DNA of 40,704 bases from Clostridia bacterium (GCA_017961365.1 JAGCXI010000072.1:1-40704); one strand, 5' to 3'; numbered from the stretch's first letter, positions 15,644 to 24,113 are shown. Notes: generated by a model not told the origin, from the sequence alone. Made by a program: numbers and translations.

Positions 15644-16387
15644 TCACCGATTAAATTGCTTGCGGAAACGCAAAGGCGAGAGTCCCGTGCGCTGCCGAAA
15701 CTGCCTCGAAAGATAATTTCCCTCGCCGAAACCCGTCCGTTCGGCGATCTCTTGCAGAGAGATCACGTTCTCGATGAGGAATTCTTTCACCTTCGAGATG
15801 CGATAATCGATGAGATATCGCACGATGGAGACGCCGATATCCTTCTTGAAGACTTGGTCGCAATGCGCCACGGAATACGCCATCGCCCCCGCGATGCTCT
15901 TCAAGGTCATCGGCTGACGATATTTTTCATGCACGTACGCGAGGATCTTTTCGGTCAGCGGGCTGTATTGCCGCCGCGTGGCGTAAGAGCGCAGAACGTT
16001 CAAGATGGAGGAGGTCATATCTTCCAAGGCAGCGTGCGCATATTCATTATAACTATGCTCCAAAGCATTGCAGGCATAGACGATCATTCGGATCTCTTCG
16101 AGGACGGCGTCTTCCAGCACGAGCGGGAGAGAAAGCGGCTCTTCCGTGCGGAAATTATAGCTGACATAGGTGGTGTGCCCCGTCTTGCCGATACGCTCTC
16201 TTTTCGTCCCCGGCGGCATCAAAAGCACGCTCCCTTCGGCGACTTGCACGGGGCGATTATTCACGCGATATTCGAGCGCGCCTTCGAGGACGAGCGTGAG
16301 GTCGTAATACGGGATCACGGAGGGCGGGATCGCCTCCACGGATTTCTCCTTATGGAAACGATAATAATGGACTTGGATATTTGCCAT
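15644..16387 (-). CDS. AraC-family transcriptional regulator with cupin sensor
   Basis: A 247-residue regulator. The N-terminal 100 residues form an AraC-type cupin sensor (YYDLTLVLEGALEYRVNNRPVQV followed by GSVLLMPPGTKRER). The C-terminal 100 residues hold two helix-turn-helix motifs: LKSIAGAMAYSVAHCDQVFKKDIG and LQEIAERTGFGEGNYLSRQFRQRTGLSP, the second being the classic AraC signature. It is divergent from the GH130/uronate operon with about 105 bp between starts, so it probably activates that operon in response to a sugar or sugar acid. A GGAGG lies unusually far (about 16 bases) before the ATG. Confidence 0.9.
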   Translation of the reverse strand: MANIQVHYYRFHKEKSVEAIPPSVIPYYDLTLVLEGALEYRVNNRPVQVAEGSVLLMPPGTKRERIGKTGHTTYVSYNFRTEEPLSLPLVLEDAVLEEIRMIVYACNALEHSYNEYAHAALEDMTSSILNVLRSYATRRQYSPLTEKILAYVHEKYRQPMTLKSIAGAMAYSVAHCDQVFKKDIGVSIVRYLIDYRISKVKEFLIENVISLQEIAERTGFGEGNYLSRQFRQRTGLSPLRFRKQFNR

Positions 16388-16492
16388 AATAATGTGCTAA
16401 AAACCTCCGTTTTTACGAAAAATTGCTATTGATTTTGTGCTTTTTTCGTATTATAATATTTGCGATAAAATATGTCAAGGAGATTTCTCTTT
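16388..16492. promoter_or_regulatory. Divergent AraC/GH130 control region
   Basis: This 105-bp gap contains the operon promoter (16429-16457). The A/T-rich stretch around 16410-16424 has the near-palindrome TTTTTACGAAAAA, a plausible regulator site just upstream of the -35. No defined AraC half-site pair could be assigned. Confidence 0.5.
16429..16457 (+). promoter_or_regulatory. Promoter of the sugar/uronate operon
   Basis: -35 TTGATT (16429-16434), 17-bp spacer, -10 TATAAT (16452-16457). AAGGAG at 16477-16482 then serves the ATG at 16493. Confidence 0.85.
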
Positions 16493-17464
16493 ATGTTCCA
16501 ATCTTCAAAAGTCATCAAACGTCATCCCTTAAACCCCATTCTCACCGAAAAATCCGTCCCTTATGACGCCGATCTCATCTTCAATGCAGGCGTGCAAAAA
16601 ATCGACGGCACGTACTATATGCTCTTCCGCAATGACTATTGCGCGCCGCGCGGCAGCCATAACCTCGCCGGCACGAATATCGGACTTGCGACGAGCAAAG
16701 ACGGCGTGCATTGGGACGTGGATCCCGAGCCGCATTTCGAGGTCTCGGACGGAGAGATCAAGCGCGTCTACGACCCGCGCATTCAGGTCATCGACGGGGA
16801 GATCTATATTTGTTTCGCCGTGGGCACTTGGCACGGCATCCGCGGCGGCATCGCGAAGACGGACAAGGACTTCCGCAAGCTCGAATGGATCTCGATGAGC
16901 GCGCCGGATAACCGCAATATGGTGCTCTTCCCCGAGAAGATCAACGGGAAATTCGCCCGTTTGGAGCGCCCCTTCCCCGTATATTCCAGAGGATACGATC
17001 AATTCGATATCTGGTACTCCGACTCCCCCGACCTTCGCTATTGGGGCAATACGGACCTCGTCCTGCCCGCCGAAAAAGTCCCCTACGTCAATGCGAAAGT
17101 GGGACCTGCCGCGCCGCCCATTAAGACGAAAGAAGGCTGGCTCACCGCCTTCCACGCCGTGCGCGCCGTCCCGCCCAAGAAGAATGGCTGGGAGGACACT
17201 TGGGGCAAAGAATACTATGCGGGCATCATGATGCTCGACCTCAAAGATCCCAAGAAAGTCATCGGACTTTATGAAGAGCCGCTTCTCGCGCCCGAGGCGG
17301 ACTATGAGACCAAGGGCGGCTTCCGCAACGACGTCATTTTCCCGGGCGCAATGATCCTCGAAGACGACGGCGAAGTGAAGATCTATTACGGCGCGGCGGA
17401 CACCGTGGAATGTCTCGCGACGGCGAAGCTCGACGACCTCATCGCCCTTTGCATGAAAAAATAA
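16493..17464 (+). CDS. GH130-family beta-mannoside phosphorylase or hydrolase
   Basis: A 323-residue five-bladed-propeller enzyme of glycoside hydrolase family 130, whose members phosphorolyse (or hydrolyse) beta-mannosides, typically releasing mannose 1-phosphate. Seen: HPLNPIL at the N-terminus, DLIFNAGVQKIDGTYYMLFRNDY, GLATSKDGVHW, the catalytic-region block VYDPRI, RNMVLFPEKING, ARLERPF, KVGPAAPPIKTKEGWL and a C-terminal DVIFPGAMILEDDGEVKIYYGAADT. No signal peptide, so it acts in the cytoplasm. The reading frame opens at 16472, but ATG 16493 follows AAGGAG by ten bases and is preferred. First gene of the operon; linkage specificity cannot be read from sequence. Confidence 0.88.
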   Translation: MFQSSKVIKRHPLNPILTEKSVPYDADLIFNAGVQKIDGTYYMLFRNDYCAPRGSHNLAGTNIGLATSKDGVHWDVDPEPHFEVSDGEIKRVYDPRIQVIDGEIYICFAVGTWHGIRGGIAKTDKDFRKLEWISMSAPDNRNMVLFPEKINGKFARLERPFPVYSRGYDQFDIWYSDSPDLRYWGNTDLVLPAEKVPYVNAKVGPAAPPIKTKEGWLTAFHAVRAVPPKKNGWEDTWGKEYYAGIMMLDLKDPKKVIGLYEEPLLAPEADYETKGGFRNDVIFPGAMILEDDGEVKIYYGAADTVECLATAKLDDLIALCMKK

Positions 17465-17497
17465 ATAACGCCTTTTGGCGAAATAAGGAGATTCATT

Positions 17498-18346
17498 ATG
17501 ATAAGATTAAGCGCATTTGCAGACGAATCGGATAATAGCCTCGAAGGACAGATCGCCGGTCTCAAAAGAAACGGCCTGTCCCTCCTCGAAATACGTAATA
17601 TCAACGGCAAGAACGTGATGGAGCTCACGGACGAAGAAGCGAAAGCCATTCGCGCCCGTTTGGACGAAGAAGGCATCAAGATGTGGTCCATCGGCTCCCC
17701 CATCGGCAAGAAGGACATCTCCATCTCGGAAGAGGAACACCTTGCGGACGTGCGCAGAGGATGCGAACTCGCGAAGATCCTCGGCGCGGAAAACATCCGT
17801 TGCTTCAGCTTCTATAACGCAGAGACCGCGCACGAGAAGATGCTCGACCTTATGAAAAAGACCGTCGCCATCGGCAATGAATACGGCATCAGAATGTGCC
17901 ACGAGAACGACAAAGGTCTTTACGGCGATAATCTCGCCCGCACGAAAGAAGTCCTCGACAACACCCCGGGGCTTTATTACGTCTATGATCCCGCGAATTT
18001 CATCCAAGTGGGAGAAAAGGCGGAAGACACCCTCTCTCAGCTTGCCGACAGAGCTTTCTATTTCCACATCAAAGACGTGGTGGCGGAGACGGGAGAGCTC
18101 GTGCCCGCGGGGTACGGCGACGGCGATCTCCTCGGACTGGTCTCCCGCATCAAAGGAGACAAAGTGCTCACCGTCGAGCCGCACCTCAAAATATTCGCGG
18201 GCTATGTCTTGAATGACAAGACCGTCCTCAAGACGAAATTCCAATTCACGAATAACGTCGAAGCCTTCGACGCCGCGGTGAGCGCCATCAAGAAGGTGCT
18301 CGTCCAAGCGGGTTACAGAGAGGAAGGAGGCGTTTTCGTAAAATGA
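17498..18346 (+). CDS. Sugar phosphate isomerase/epimerase-like TIM barrel
   Basis: A 282-residue xylose-isomerase-like TIM-barrel protein. It starts IRLSAFADESDNSLEGQIAGLKRNG and has the metal-site pattern of this superfamily: Glu in MCHEND, Asp in VYDPANF, His in FHIKD and Glu in LTVEPHL. Such enzymes isomerise, epimerise or dehydrate sugars and often pair with Gfo/Idh oxidoreductases. Good AAGGAG site. The final TGA overlaps the next ATG by four bases, so it is co-translated with the oxidoreductase; the two probably act in sequence on one sugar. The exact reaction is unknown. Confidence 0.85.
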   Translation: MIRLSAFADESDNSLEGQIAGLKRNGLSLLEIRNINGKNVMELTDEEAKAIRARLDEEGIKMWSIGSPIGKKDISISEEEHLADVRRGCELAKILGAENIRCFSFYNAETAHEKMLDLMKKTVAIGNEYGIRMCHENDKGLYGDNLARTKEVLDNTPGLYYVYDPANFIQVGEKAEDTLSQLADRAFYFHIKDVVAETGELVPAGYGDGDLLGLVSRIKGDKVLTVEPHLKIFAGYVLNDKTVLKTKFQFTNNVEAFDAAVSAIKKVLVQAGYREEGGVFVK

Positions 18347-19536
18347 AAGAAGTACGTTACGCCGTCATCGGCGCGGGGAATCAAGGCACTTATTATGCCC
18401 TTCGGCTGGGCGGCGGAGAGGTCCCTCTCTCCCGCTTGACCGCCGTGGCGGATATCAATCCCGTAAAGCTGGACGCCATCCGTCCCAAGCTGCCCGAGGG
18501 TATCGCTTATTACACGGACTATAAAAAGATGCTGGACGACGGAGTCTGCGACGCCGTGGTCGTCGCCGTGCCGCATTACGATCACCCCGCCATCACCATC
18601 GAATGCCTTTCGCGCGGCGTACACGTCGTCACGGACAAACCCGCTGCGGTCTATACCAAGCAGGTGGAGGAGATGAATGCCGCGGCGGCGAAGAGCAAAG
18701 CGCTCTACGGCATGATGTTCAATCAGCGCACGAACTGCCTCTATCGCAAGATGAAAGAGATCATCTCGGAGGGCGGGATCGGCACCCTGCAGCGCGTGAA
18801 CTGGATCATCACGGACTGGTTCCGCACGCAGAATTACTATGATTCGGGCTCTTGGCGCGCCACCTGGAAAGGCGAGGGCGGCGGCGTACTCATCAATCAA
18901 TGCCCGCACCAGCTCGACCTTGTGCAATGGGTGGTGGGCGAGATGCCCACGTCCGTGCGCGGCTTCTGCAAATACGGCAAATGGCACGACGTGGAAGTGG
19001 AGGACGAGGTGACGGCTTATTTCGAATACGCGAGCGGCGCCTCCGGCATCTTCATCACCACAACGGGCGAAGCTCCGGGCACGAATCGTTTCGAGGTGTC
19101 GGGCACGAAAGGCAAACTACTCTGCGAAAACGGGAAGCTGACCTATTATAAGAACGAAGAAGATTCTCAGAGCTTCCTGAAGACGTCCAAAGCCTCCTTT
19201 GCCAAGCCGAATTGCGAAGTCTTCGAGCCGGAAACCGACGGCGAAAACAAACAGCACGTCGGCATCTTGACGAATTTCACGAAAGCGATCCTCGGCGAAG
19301 AGCCGCTCTTCGTGGACGGAAAAGAGGGCATCAACGGCGTCGCCTTGATGAATGCGATCGAGCTCTCGGGCTGGAAGAACGGCGCGGAAGTCCGCCTGCC
19401 CCTCAACGGGGATCTTTATCGCGAAGAGCTGATGGCGCACGTGGCGGTCTCCCGCTATAAAGAAGGCAATGATAACGTCGTCGAAGGCACCTTGAATTTC
19501 GGCACGGGTTCGGAAAATATCAAAAGCGAGAAATAA
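18343..19536 (+). CDS. Gfo/Idh/MocA-family oxidoreductase
   Basis: A 397-residue NAD(P)-dependent sugar oxidoreductase. The N-terminal Rossmann fold begins VRYAVIGAGNQGTYYALRL, with VTDKPAA (the EKP-type loop containing the catalytic Lys) near residue 100. The C-terminal alpha/beta domain includes WRATWKGEGGGVLINQCPHQLDL, where the His before QLDL is the usual catalytic-site residue. These enzymes oxidise or reduce hydroxyls of sugars, inositols or glycosides. Coupled (ATGA) to the TIM-barrel gene. In some bacteria this pair carries out 3-keto-sugar chemistry on glycosides; that is only an analogy here. Confidence 0.9.
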   Translation: MKEVRYAVIGAGNQGTYYALRLGGGEVPLSRLTAVADINPVKLDAIRPKLPEGIAYYTDYKKMLDDGVCDAVVVAVPHYDHPAITIECLSRGVHVVTDKPAAVYTKQVEEMNAAAAKSKALYGMMFNQRTNCLYRKMKEIISEGGIGTLQRVNWIITDWFRTQNYYDSGSWRATWKGEGGGVLINQCPHQLDLVQWVVGEMPTSVRGFCKYGKWHDVEVEDEVTAYFEYASGASGIFITTTGEAPGTNRFEVSGTKGKLLCENGKLTYYKNEEDSQSFLKTSKASFAKPNCEVFEPETDGENKQHVGILTNFTKAILGEEPLFVDGKEGINGVALMNAIELSGWKNGAEVRLPLNGDLYREELMAHVAVSRYKEGNDNVVEGTLNFGTGSENIKSEK

Positions 19537-19540
19537 TAAT

Positions 19541-20578
19541 ATGAAACTGACTTTTCGTTGGTACGGAGAAAAGGACTGCATTCCGCTCTCCTATATAAAA
19601 CAAATACAAGGCATGACGGGCGTCGTCACCGCCGTATACGATACGCCGGTGGGCGAAGTGTGGGATCTCGAGAAGCTCCTCCGCTTGAAAGCGCTTGCCG
19701 CGGCGGCGGGACTGGAGATGGAGGTCATCGAGTCCATCCCCGTGCATGAAGACATCAAACTCGGTCTGCCCACGCGAGATAAATACATCGAAGCCTATAA
19801 GCAGAACATCATCAATTGCGGCAAAGCGGGCGTAAAATGCGTCTGCTATAATTTCATGCCCGTCTTCGACTGGTTCCGCACCGATCTGCATTACAAGCAT
19901 GCGGACGGCGCGACCTCCCTTGCTTACTGCGAAGCAGACTTCGCGAAGCTGGACAAGAAGAATCTCCGCCTCCCCGGCTGGGATGAGAGCTACACGCCCG
20001 AAGAGCTCAATCAGCTCCTCGCCAAATACGAGGGAATGACGCACGAAAAGCTCTTCGAGAACCTCGTCTATTTCCTGAAAGCCATTATGCCCGCCTGTGA
20101 AGAAGCGGACGTCAATATGGCGATCCACCCCGACGATCCGCCTTGGGACATCTTCGGTCTGCCGCGTATCGTGGGAAGAGAAGAGGACTATGACAAGCTC
20201 TTCGCCGCCGTGCCGAACAAGCATAACGGCATCACCTTCTGCACGGGAAGCCTCGGCGCGGGGCGCTTCAACGATCTGCCCAAGATGGCGGCAAAATACG
20301 CCAAACGCATTTATTTCGCCCACTTGCGTCAGCTGAAATTCGTGAATGAGACGGATTTTTATGAGAACGGTCATCGCACCGCCGACGGCGACGTGGACAT
20401 CTACGCCATCGTCAAGGCGCTCGTGGAGAACGGATTCGAGGGATATCTCCGCCCCGATCACGGCAGAAACGTATGGGGCGAAGAAGGCAAGCCCGGCTAC
20501 GGTCTCTATGACAGAGCGATGGGCGGCGTCTATCTCTCGGGGCTCTTCGAAGCCGTGGAGAAAGATCTCGGAAAATAA
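19541..20578 (+). CDS. uxuA: Mannonate dehydratase UxuA
   Basis: Converts D-mannonate to 2-keto-3-deoxy-D-gluconate in hexuronate breakdown. The 345-residue protein has the UxuA hallmarks: RWYGEKDCIPLSYIKQIQG at the start, YNFMPVFDWFRTDL, MAIHPDDPPW (metal-binding His/Asp), GITFCTGSLGA (metal-binding Cys), IYFAHLRQLK and YLRPDHGRNVWGE. All metal-site motifs look intact. It starts five bases after the oxidoreductase stop with a weak ribosome site, suggesting coupling. With the SDR gene downstream it makes a two-step route from fructuronate to KDG; the aldolase and kinase that finish the pathway are not in the window. Confidence 0.95.
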   Translation: MKLTFRWYGEKDCIPLSYIKQIQGMTGVVTAVYDTPVGEVWDLEKLLRLKALAAAAGLEMEVIESIPVHEDIKLGLPTRDKYIEAYKQNIINCGKAGVKCVCYNFMPVFDWFRTDLHYKHADGATSLAYCEADFAKLDKKNLRLPGWDESYTPEELNQLLAKYEGMTHEKLFENLVYFLKAIMPACEEADVNMAIHPDDPPWDIFGLPRIVGREEDYDKLFAAVPNKHNGITFCTGSLGAGRFNDLPKMAAKYAKRIYFAHLRQLKFVNETDFYENGHRTADGDVDIYAIVKALVENGFEGYLRPDHGRNVWGEEGKPGYGLYDRAMGGVYLSGLFEAVEKDLGK

Positions 20579-20602
20579 AGAGCTCGCAAGGGAGGATCGT
20601 CT

Positions 20603-22363
20603 ATGAGATACGAATACCGAAACGGGGCCATCCGCGTCAGCGGGTCCTATTTCGAGGAGATGCGATACGACATCTCGAATGAGAAGATCGCCGTGCTGGC
20701 GGACGGCAAAGGCGGGCTCCTCTCCTATCGCGTGGCGGATAAGGGCGAAGATCGTCTCTCCACCTTTTTCGCATTCTCCCTCTCGCTGAACGGACAGCCG
20801 CTCGACCCTTATCTCGAAAAAACCGTCGAGATGATCGGTCGGACGCAAAGCGTCTCTCTCCCCGAGGCGGGGGTCACGACGGCGCTCTTTCTCTCGAAAG
20901 ACGATAACGGCGTCTTTTTCGAGATCTCGGCGAAAGCTGGAGACATCCTCTCCGTCACGCTGAACTGCCGCAACGCAAAGAGCGAAACGCATCTTGACAG
21001 CGATTTCATTCGCGGCGCGAATTTCCTCCTCTCCTCCTCGGAAAAAGGCGATTGGATCACGGAAAACGACGCTTTTTATCTCGAAGCGAGAGGCAGCGTA
21101 AAGCTCTTCTTCTCCTTTGACAACGATGAAGCGGCGCATCGGCAAGCTTTCCTCGCTTTCGACAGAAAAAAAGCGGAAGCAAAAGAAGAGATCGAGCAGG
21201 TCTCCGTCCCCGCTTCCGTCAAGACGGAAGAAGAAAAGGCGCTCTATCTCGCGGCGTATTTCACCGCGCTGGAGAACCATAAAACGCTCGGATCTTTCCG
21301 CGCTTTTGCCGCGGGGATCGCTTATCTCGAGCCGCTCCGCACCTATTTCCGCGACGGCTATTTCACCCTCCTTCCGCTCTATCTCTCTCATCCCGATTAC
21401 GTGCGCGACGAGATCTTGACCCTTGCGCGCGGGATCGCCCCCGACGGGAGCTGTCCTTCCGCGGTCAAGCGGGATTTCACCGCCTTCTGGGGGGATCATT
21501 TCGACAGCCCTTCCTTCTTCGTGATGATGATCTCGGACTATGTCCGCCATACGGACGACGAGACCCTCCTCGAAGAAAAGATCGGCGACGTTACCCTGCT
21601 CAAACTCGCGGACAAAGTGCTGACAAAGCTCTCCGCCCGCGCCGACGAAACGGGACTGCTTTATAAGGCCGGAGACTATAATAAACGCGACTGGGCGGAC
21701 GAAGTGAATCGAAACGGTTACGTCACTTACGTGGAGGCGCTTTACGCGCGCGCCCTCGCTTGCGCCTCCTCGCTCTATCAAGGACGAGACGAAGCGGCGT
21801 CCGCGAAATACGAGGCGGCATATCGCAAGGTGAAAGACGCGATCAACACCCTTCTTTTCGACCGCGAAAAAGGATATTACGTAAACTATAAGACCCGCGA
21901 TTTCACGGAGGATAATCTCTCCGTGGATACCGTCTTTACCCTCCTCTTCGGCATCGCGGACAAAGAAAAGGCGGAAAGCGTCTTGGACAAGATGGAAGCC
22001 CTGCTCGAGACGCGCAACAACCAAGCGCAAAAAGGCGGAGATTTCGGCGTAATGTCCGTCTATCCTCTTTATAAAGAGCGGAGGGCGACCGCGCATAAAT
22101 CCATGCGCCCCTTCGACTATCACAACGGCGCGAACTGGTGCTATCTCACGGCGATGTACGCCTATGCGAAATACCTTTACGGCAGAGACTACGCCTATCC
22201 GCTCCTCTCCTGCTTCTCGTATAACGTCCGTCGCGGACATTACACGCCGGTGGAATATTTCTCCCCTTGCGCGCCGACGGGCGGCAGCTTGCAAGGCTGG
22301 AGCGCCGCCATCGCATTCACCTATCAATACATCGGCAAAGCATCTTTCTTTGACTTGAAATAA
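20603..22363 (+). CDS. Six-hairpin (alpha/alpha)6 glycosidase, debranching-enzyme-like
   Basis: A 586-residue cytoplasmic protein. The N-terminal 200 residues are beta-rich; the rest looks like an (alpha/alpha)6 toroid similar to amylo-alpha-1,6-glucosidase and GH63-type enzymes. Blocks include YLEPLRTYFRDGYFTLLPLYL, GIAPDGSCPSAV, GDYNKRDWADEVNRNGYVTYVEALYARAL (the DW a candidate acid) and AHKSMRPFDYHNGANWCYLTAMYAYAKYL. No signal peptide. GGGAGG gives a good start at 20603. Its position between uxuA and the mannonate oxidoreductase suggests it releases a uronic acid or a sugar from a glycan that GH130 also attacks. Family number is uncertain. Confidence 0.65.
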   Translation: MRYEYRNGAIRVSGSYFEEMRYDISNEKIAVLADGKGGLLSYRVADKGEDRLSTFFAFSLSLNGQPLDPYLEKTVEMIGRTQSVSLPEAGVTTALFLSKDDNGVFFEISAKAGDILSVTLNCRNAKSETHLDSDFIRGANFLLSSSEKGDWITENDAFYLEARGSVKLFFSFDNDEAAHRQAFLAFDRKKAEAKEEIEQVSVPASVKTEEEKALYLAAYFTALENHKTLGSFRAFAAGIAYLEPLRTYFRDGYFTLLPLYLSHPDYVRDEILTLARGIAPDGSCPSAVKRDFTAFWGDHFDSPSFFVMMISDYVRHTDDETLLEEKIGDVTLLKLADKVLTKLSARADETGLLYKAGDYNKRDWADEVNRNGYVTYVEALYARALACASSLYQGRDEAASAKYEAAYRKVKDAINTLLFDREKGYYVNYKTRDFTEDNLSVDTVFTLLFGIADKEKAESVLDKMEALLETRNNQAQKGGDFGVMSVYPLYKERRATAHKSMRPFDYHNGANWCYLTAMYAYAKYLYGRDYAYPLLSCFSYNVRRGHYTPVEYFSPCAPTGGSLQGWSAAIAFTYQYIGKASFFDLK

Positions 22364-22405
22364 AGCTCCGTTTTGTCGGAAAAATCGGAATAAAGGAGAA
22401 AAAAT

Positions 22406-23236
22406 ATGAGCATACCTTTCCAAGTGGATCTTTCAAATAAAGTCATCGCGATCACGGGCGCAGGCGGCGTGATCTGCAGCGAATTCGCGCGGGCGCTCGC
22501 TTCTTGCGGCGCAAAAGTGGCGCTTCTCGACCTGAATTACGACGCGGCGAAGAAAGTGGAAGACGAGATCGGCGAGAATGCCCTCGCCGTGAAATGCAAT
22601 TGCCTCGAAAAAGAGAGCATCCTCCAAGCCAAAGAGGCGGTGAACGCGCGCTTCGGCAAGGTGAATTTCCTCATCAACGGCGCAGGCGGGAATAACCCCC
22701 GCGCCACCACGGACAATGAAACGATGGCCCCCGATCTCACGGGCGTAAAAGATTTCTTTGCGTTGGAAGAGAGCGGCTTGCGCTTCGTCTTCGACCTCAA
22801 TATCACTTCGGCTTTCCTCGTCACACAGGTCTTCGCGAAGGATATGCTCGAAACGGGCGGCAACATCATCAATATCTCGAGCATGAACGCCTTCCGTCCC
22901 TTGACCAAGATCCCCGCCTATTCCGCGGCGAAAGCGGGCATCTCGAACTTCACGGAATGGCTCGCCGTGCATTTTGCGCCCTGCAACATTCGCTGCAACG
23001 CCATCGCGCCCGGATTCTTCGTCACGAACCAGAACCGCGCGCTGCTTTACAATGCGGACGGCACCCCCACCGCGCGCACGGGCAAGATCCTCGCAGCCAC
23101 CCCGATGAAGAAATTCGGAGAGATCTCGGATCTCGTGGGCTGCCTGCTTTTCCTCGCGGACGACAAGGCAAGCGGCTTCGTCACGGGCACGGTGATCCCC
23201 GTGGACGGCGGCTTCTCGGCATATTCCGGCGTATAA
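22406..23236 (+). CDS. SDR-family D-mannonate oxidoreductase (UxuB/YjmF-like)
   Basis: A 276-residue short-chain dehydrogenase expected to reduce fructuronate to D-mannonate with NAD(P)H. It has the cofactor motif ITGAGGVICSEFA, the NGAGG strand, the active-site Ser in NIINISSMNAF and YxxxK in PAYSAAKAG. The block APGFFVTNQNRALLYNADG is characteristic of SDR-type mannonate oxidoreductases as opposed to other SDRs. Ends TVIPVDGGFSAYSGV. AAAGGAG precedes the ATG. Last gene of the operon, followed by a terminator. Substrate assignment rests on family resemblance and the nearby uxuA. Confidence 0.85.
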   Translation: MSIPFQVDLSNKVIAITGAGGVICSEFARALASCGAKVALLDLNYDAAKKVEDEIGENALAVKCNCLEKESILQAKEAVNARFGKVNFLINGAGGNNPRATTDNETMAPDLTGVKDFFALEESGLRFVFDLNITSAFLVTQVFAKDMLETGGNIINISSMNAFRPLTKIPAYSAAKAGISNFTEWLAVHFAPCNIRCNAIAPGFFVTNQNRALLYNADGTPTARTGKILAATPMKKFGEISDLVGCLLFLADDKASGFVTGTVIPVDGGFSAYSGV

Positions 23237-23253
23237 TCGGAAAGCGATCTTTC

Positions 23254-23304
23254 GGCGCCCCGTCCTCTTCTCTCGGGAGGTTGACTTCGGGCGCCTTTTT
23301 CTTT
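23254..23304 (+). terminator. Terminator of the uronate operon, overlapping the birA promoter
   Basis: GGCGCCC (23254-23260) pairs with GGGCGCC (23289-23295), with a smaller nested hairpin, followed by TTTTTCTTT. The -35 of the birA promoter (23281-23286) lies inside the hairpin loop and the -10 begins at the end of the T-tract, so the two signals share DNA. Confidence 0.8.
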
Positions 23305-23309
23305 ATGAT
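23281..23309 (+). promoter_or_regulatory. Promoter of birA, predicted leaderless
   Basis: -35 TTGACT (23281-23286), 17-bp spacer, -10 TATGAT (23304-23309). Only six bases (AAAGAT) separate the -10 from the ATG at 23316, placing the likely transcription start at the A of ATG. Confidence 0.8.
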
Positions 23310-23315
23310 AAAGAT

Positions 23316-24059
23316 ATGAGCACGCTCGACACTGCGAAAATACGCTCCCTGCTCGGCTTCGATCTCGACATCCGAGCCAAGCGCATAACGGGATCCACAA
23401 ACGATGATCTCAAGACGCTCTCCGCCGAAAAGCGGATCCTCCGCCCGATCGTCCTCTTCGCCGAAAAACAGACGACGGGGCGCGGCAGGCAAGGACGCTC
23501 TTTTTACAGCGAGGACGGACTCTATATGAGCCTCCTTTTCCCCACCCTCGGCGAGGAAGCCGCTTTCCTCACGCATATCGCGGCGGTGGCGGTGGCGGAA
23601 GCGATCCGCGAAGTGACGAAGCTCTCCGCCCGTATCAAATGGGTGAACGACGTCTATCTTGACGACAAGAAAGTCTGCGGCATTCTGACAGAGAGCGTCC
23701 TCCGCGAAGGCAGGCGGAGCTATGTCCTCGGCATCGGCATAAATATAGGGACGCCCAAGGGGCTTTTGCCCTCGGAGCTCCTTGGCAAAATCGCTTATTT
23801 CGAAGGGGATAAAGAAGCGCTCGCCGCCGCGATCCTACGCGGCGTCTTCCGCCGCATCGAGCATCATGATCTCACGCGCCTGCGGGAGGACTACGCGTCG
23901 CTTTCCTTCCTCACGGGCAAAACCGTACGCGTCATACAAGGCGAAAAAGAAGAAGCCGCCACCGTCACGGGGCTTTCCCCTCGGCTGGGACTTTACGTGC
24001 GATATCATAACGGCGAAGAACAAGAGCTCATCGCGGGCGAAGTGCATTTAAAGATCTGA
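23316..24059 (+). CDS. birA: Biotin--[acetyl-CoA-carboxylase] ligase BirA (no HTH domain)
   Basis: Attaches biotin to carboxylase biotin domains through biotinyl-AMP. The 247-residue protein has the catalytic core: GSTNDDLK, the biotin/AMP loop GRGRQGRSFYS, KWVNDVYLDDKKVCGILTE and LGIGINIG, then a C-terminal beta domain with TGKTVRVIQG. The N-terminal DNA-binding helix-turn-helix of bifunctional BirA is absent, so it is a monofunctional ligase and not the biotin repressor. There is no Shine-Dalgarno, and the -10 ends six bases before the start codon. A terminator follows at 24090-24113. Confidence 0.94.
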   Translation: MSTLDTAKIRSLLGFDLDIRAKRITGSTNDDLKTLSAEKRILRPIVLFAEKQTTGRGRQGRSFYSEDGLYMSLLFPTLGEEAAFLTHIAAVAVAEAIREVTKLSARIKWVNDVYLDDKKVCGILTESVLREGRRSYVLGIGINIGTPKGLLPSELLGKIAYFEGDKEALAAAILRGVFRRIEHHDLTRLREDYASLSFLTGKTVRVIQGEKEEAATVTGLSPRLGLYVRYHNGEEQELIAGEVHLKI

Positions 24060-24089
24060 CTTCCGAGTAAAAATAAAAAACCGATCCGA

Positions 24090-24113
24090 AGCGGAGCATC
24101 TCTCCGCTTTTTT
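24090..24113 (+). terminator. Terminator of birA
   Basis: AGCGGAG pairs with CTCCGCT around the loop CATCT, followed by TTTTTTC. On the minus strand a T-rich stretch lies about ten bases beyond the stem, so it may also help end the convergent lipoprotein gene. Confidence 0.85.

Noticed and set aside
14005..15654. 549-residue plus-strand frame
   Set aside because: Antisense to the MMPL transporter part of the fusion, with no family motifs.
19520..22423. 967-residue minus-strand frame
   Set aside because: Antisense shadow across uxuA and the glycosidase. Long only because the codon bias leaves few stops in that frame.
23316..24059. BirA as biotin repressor
   Set aside because: The helix-turn-helix N-terminal domain is absent, so only the ligase activity is supported.
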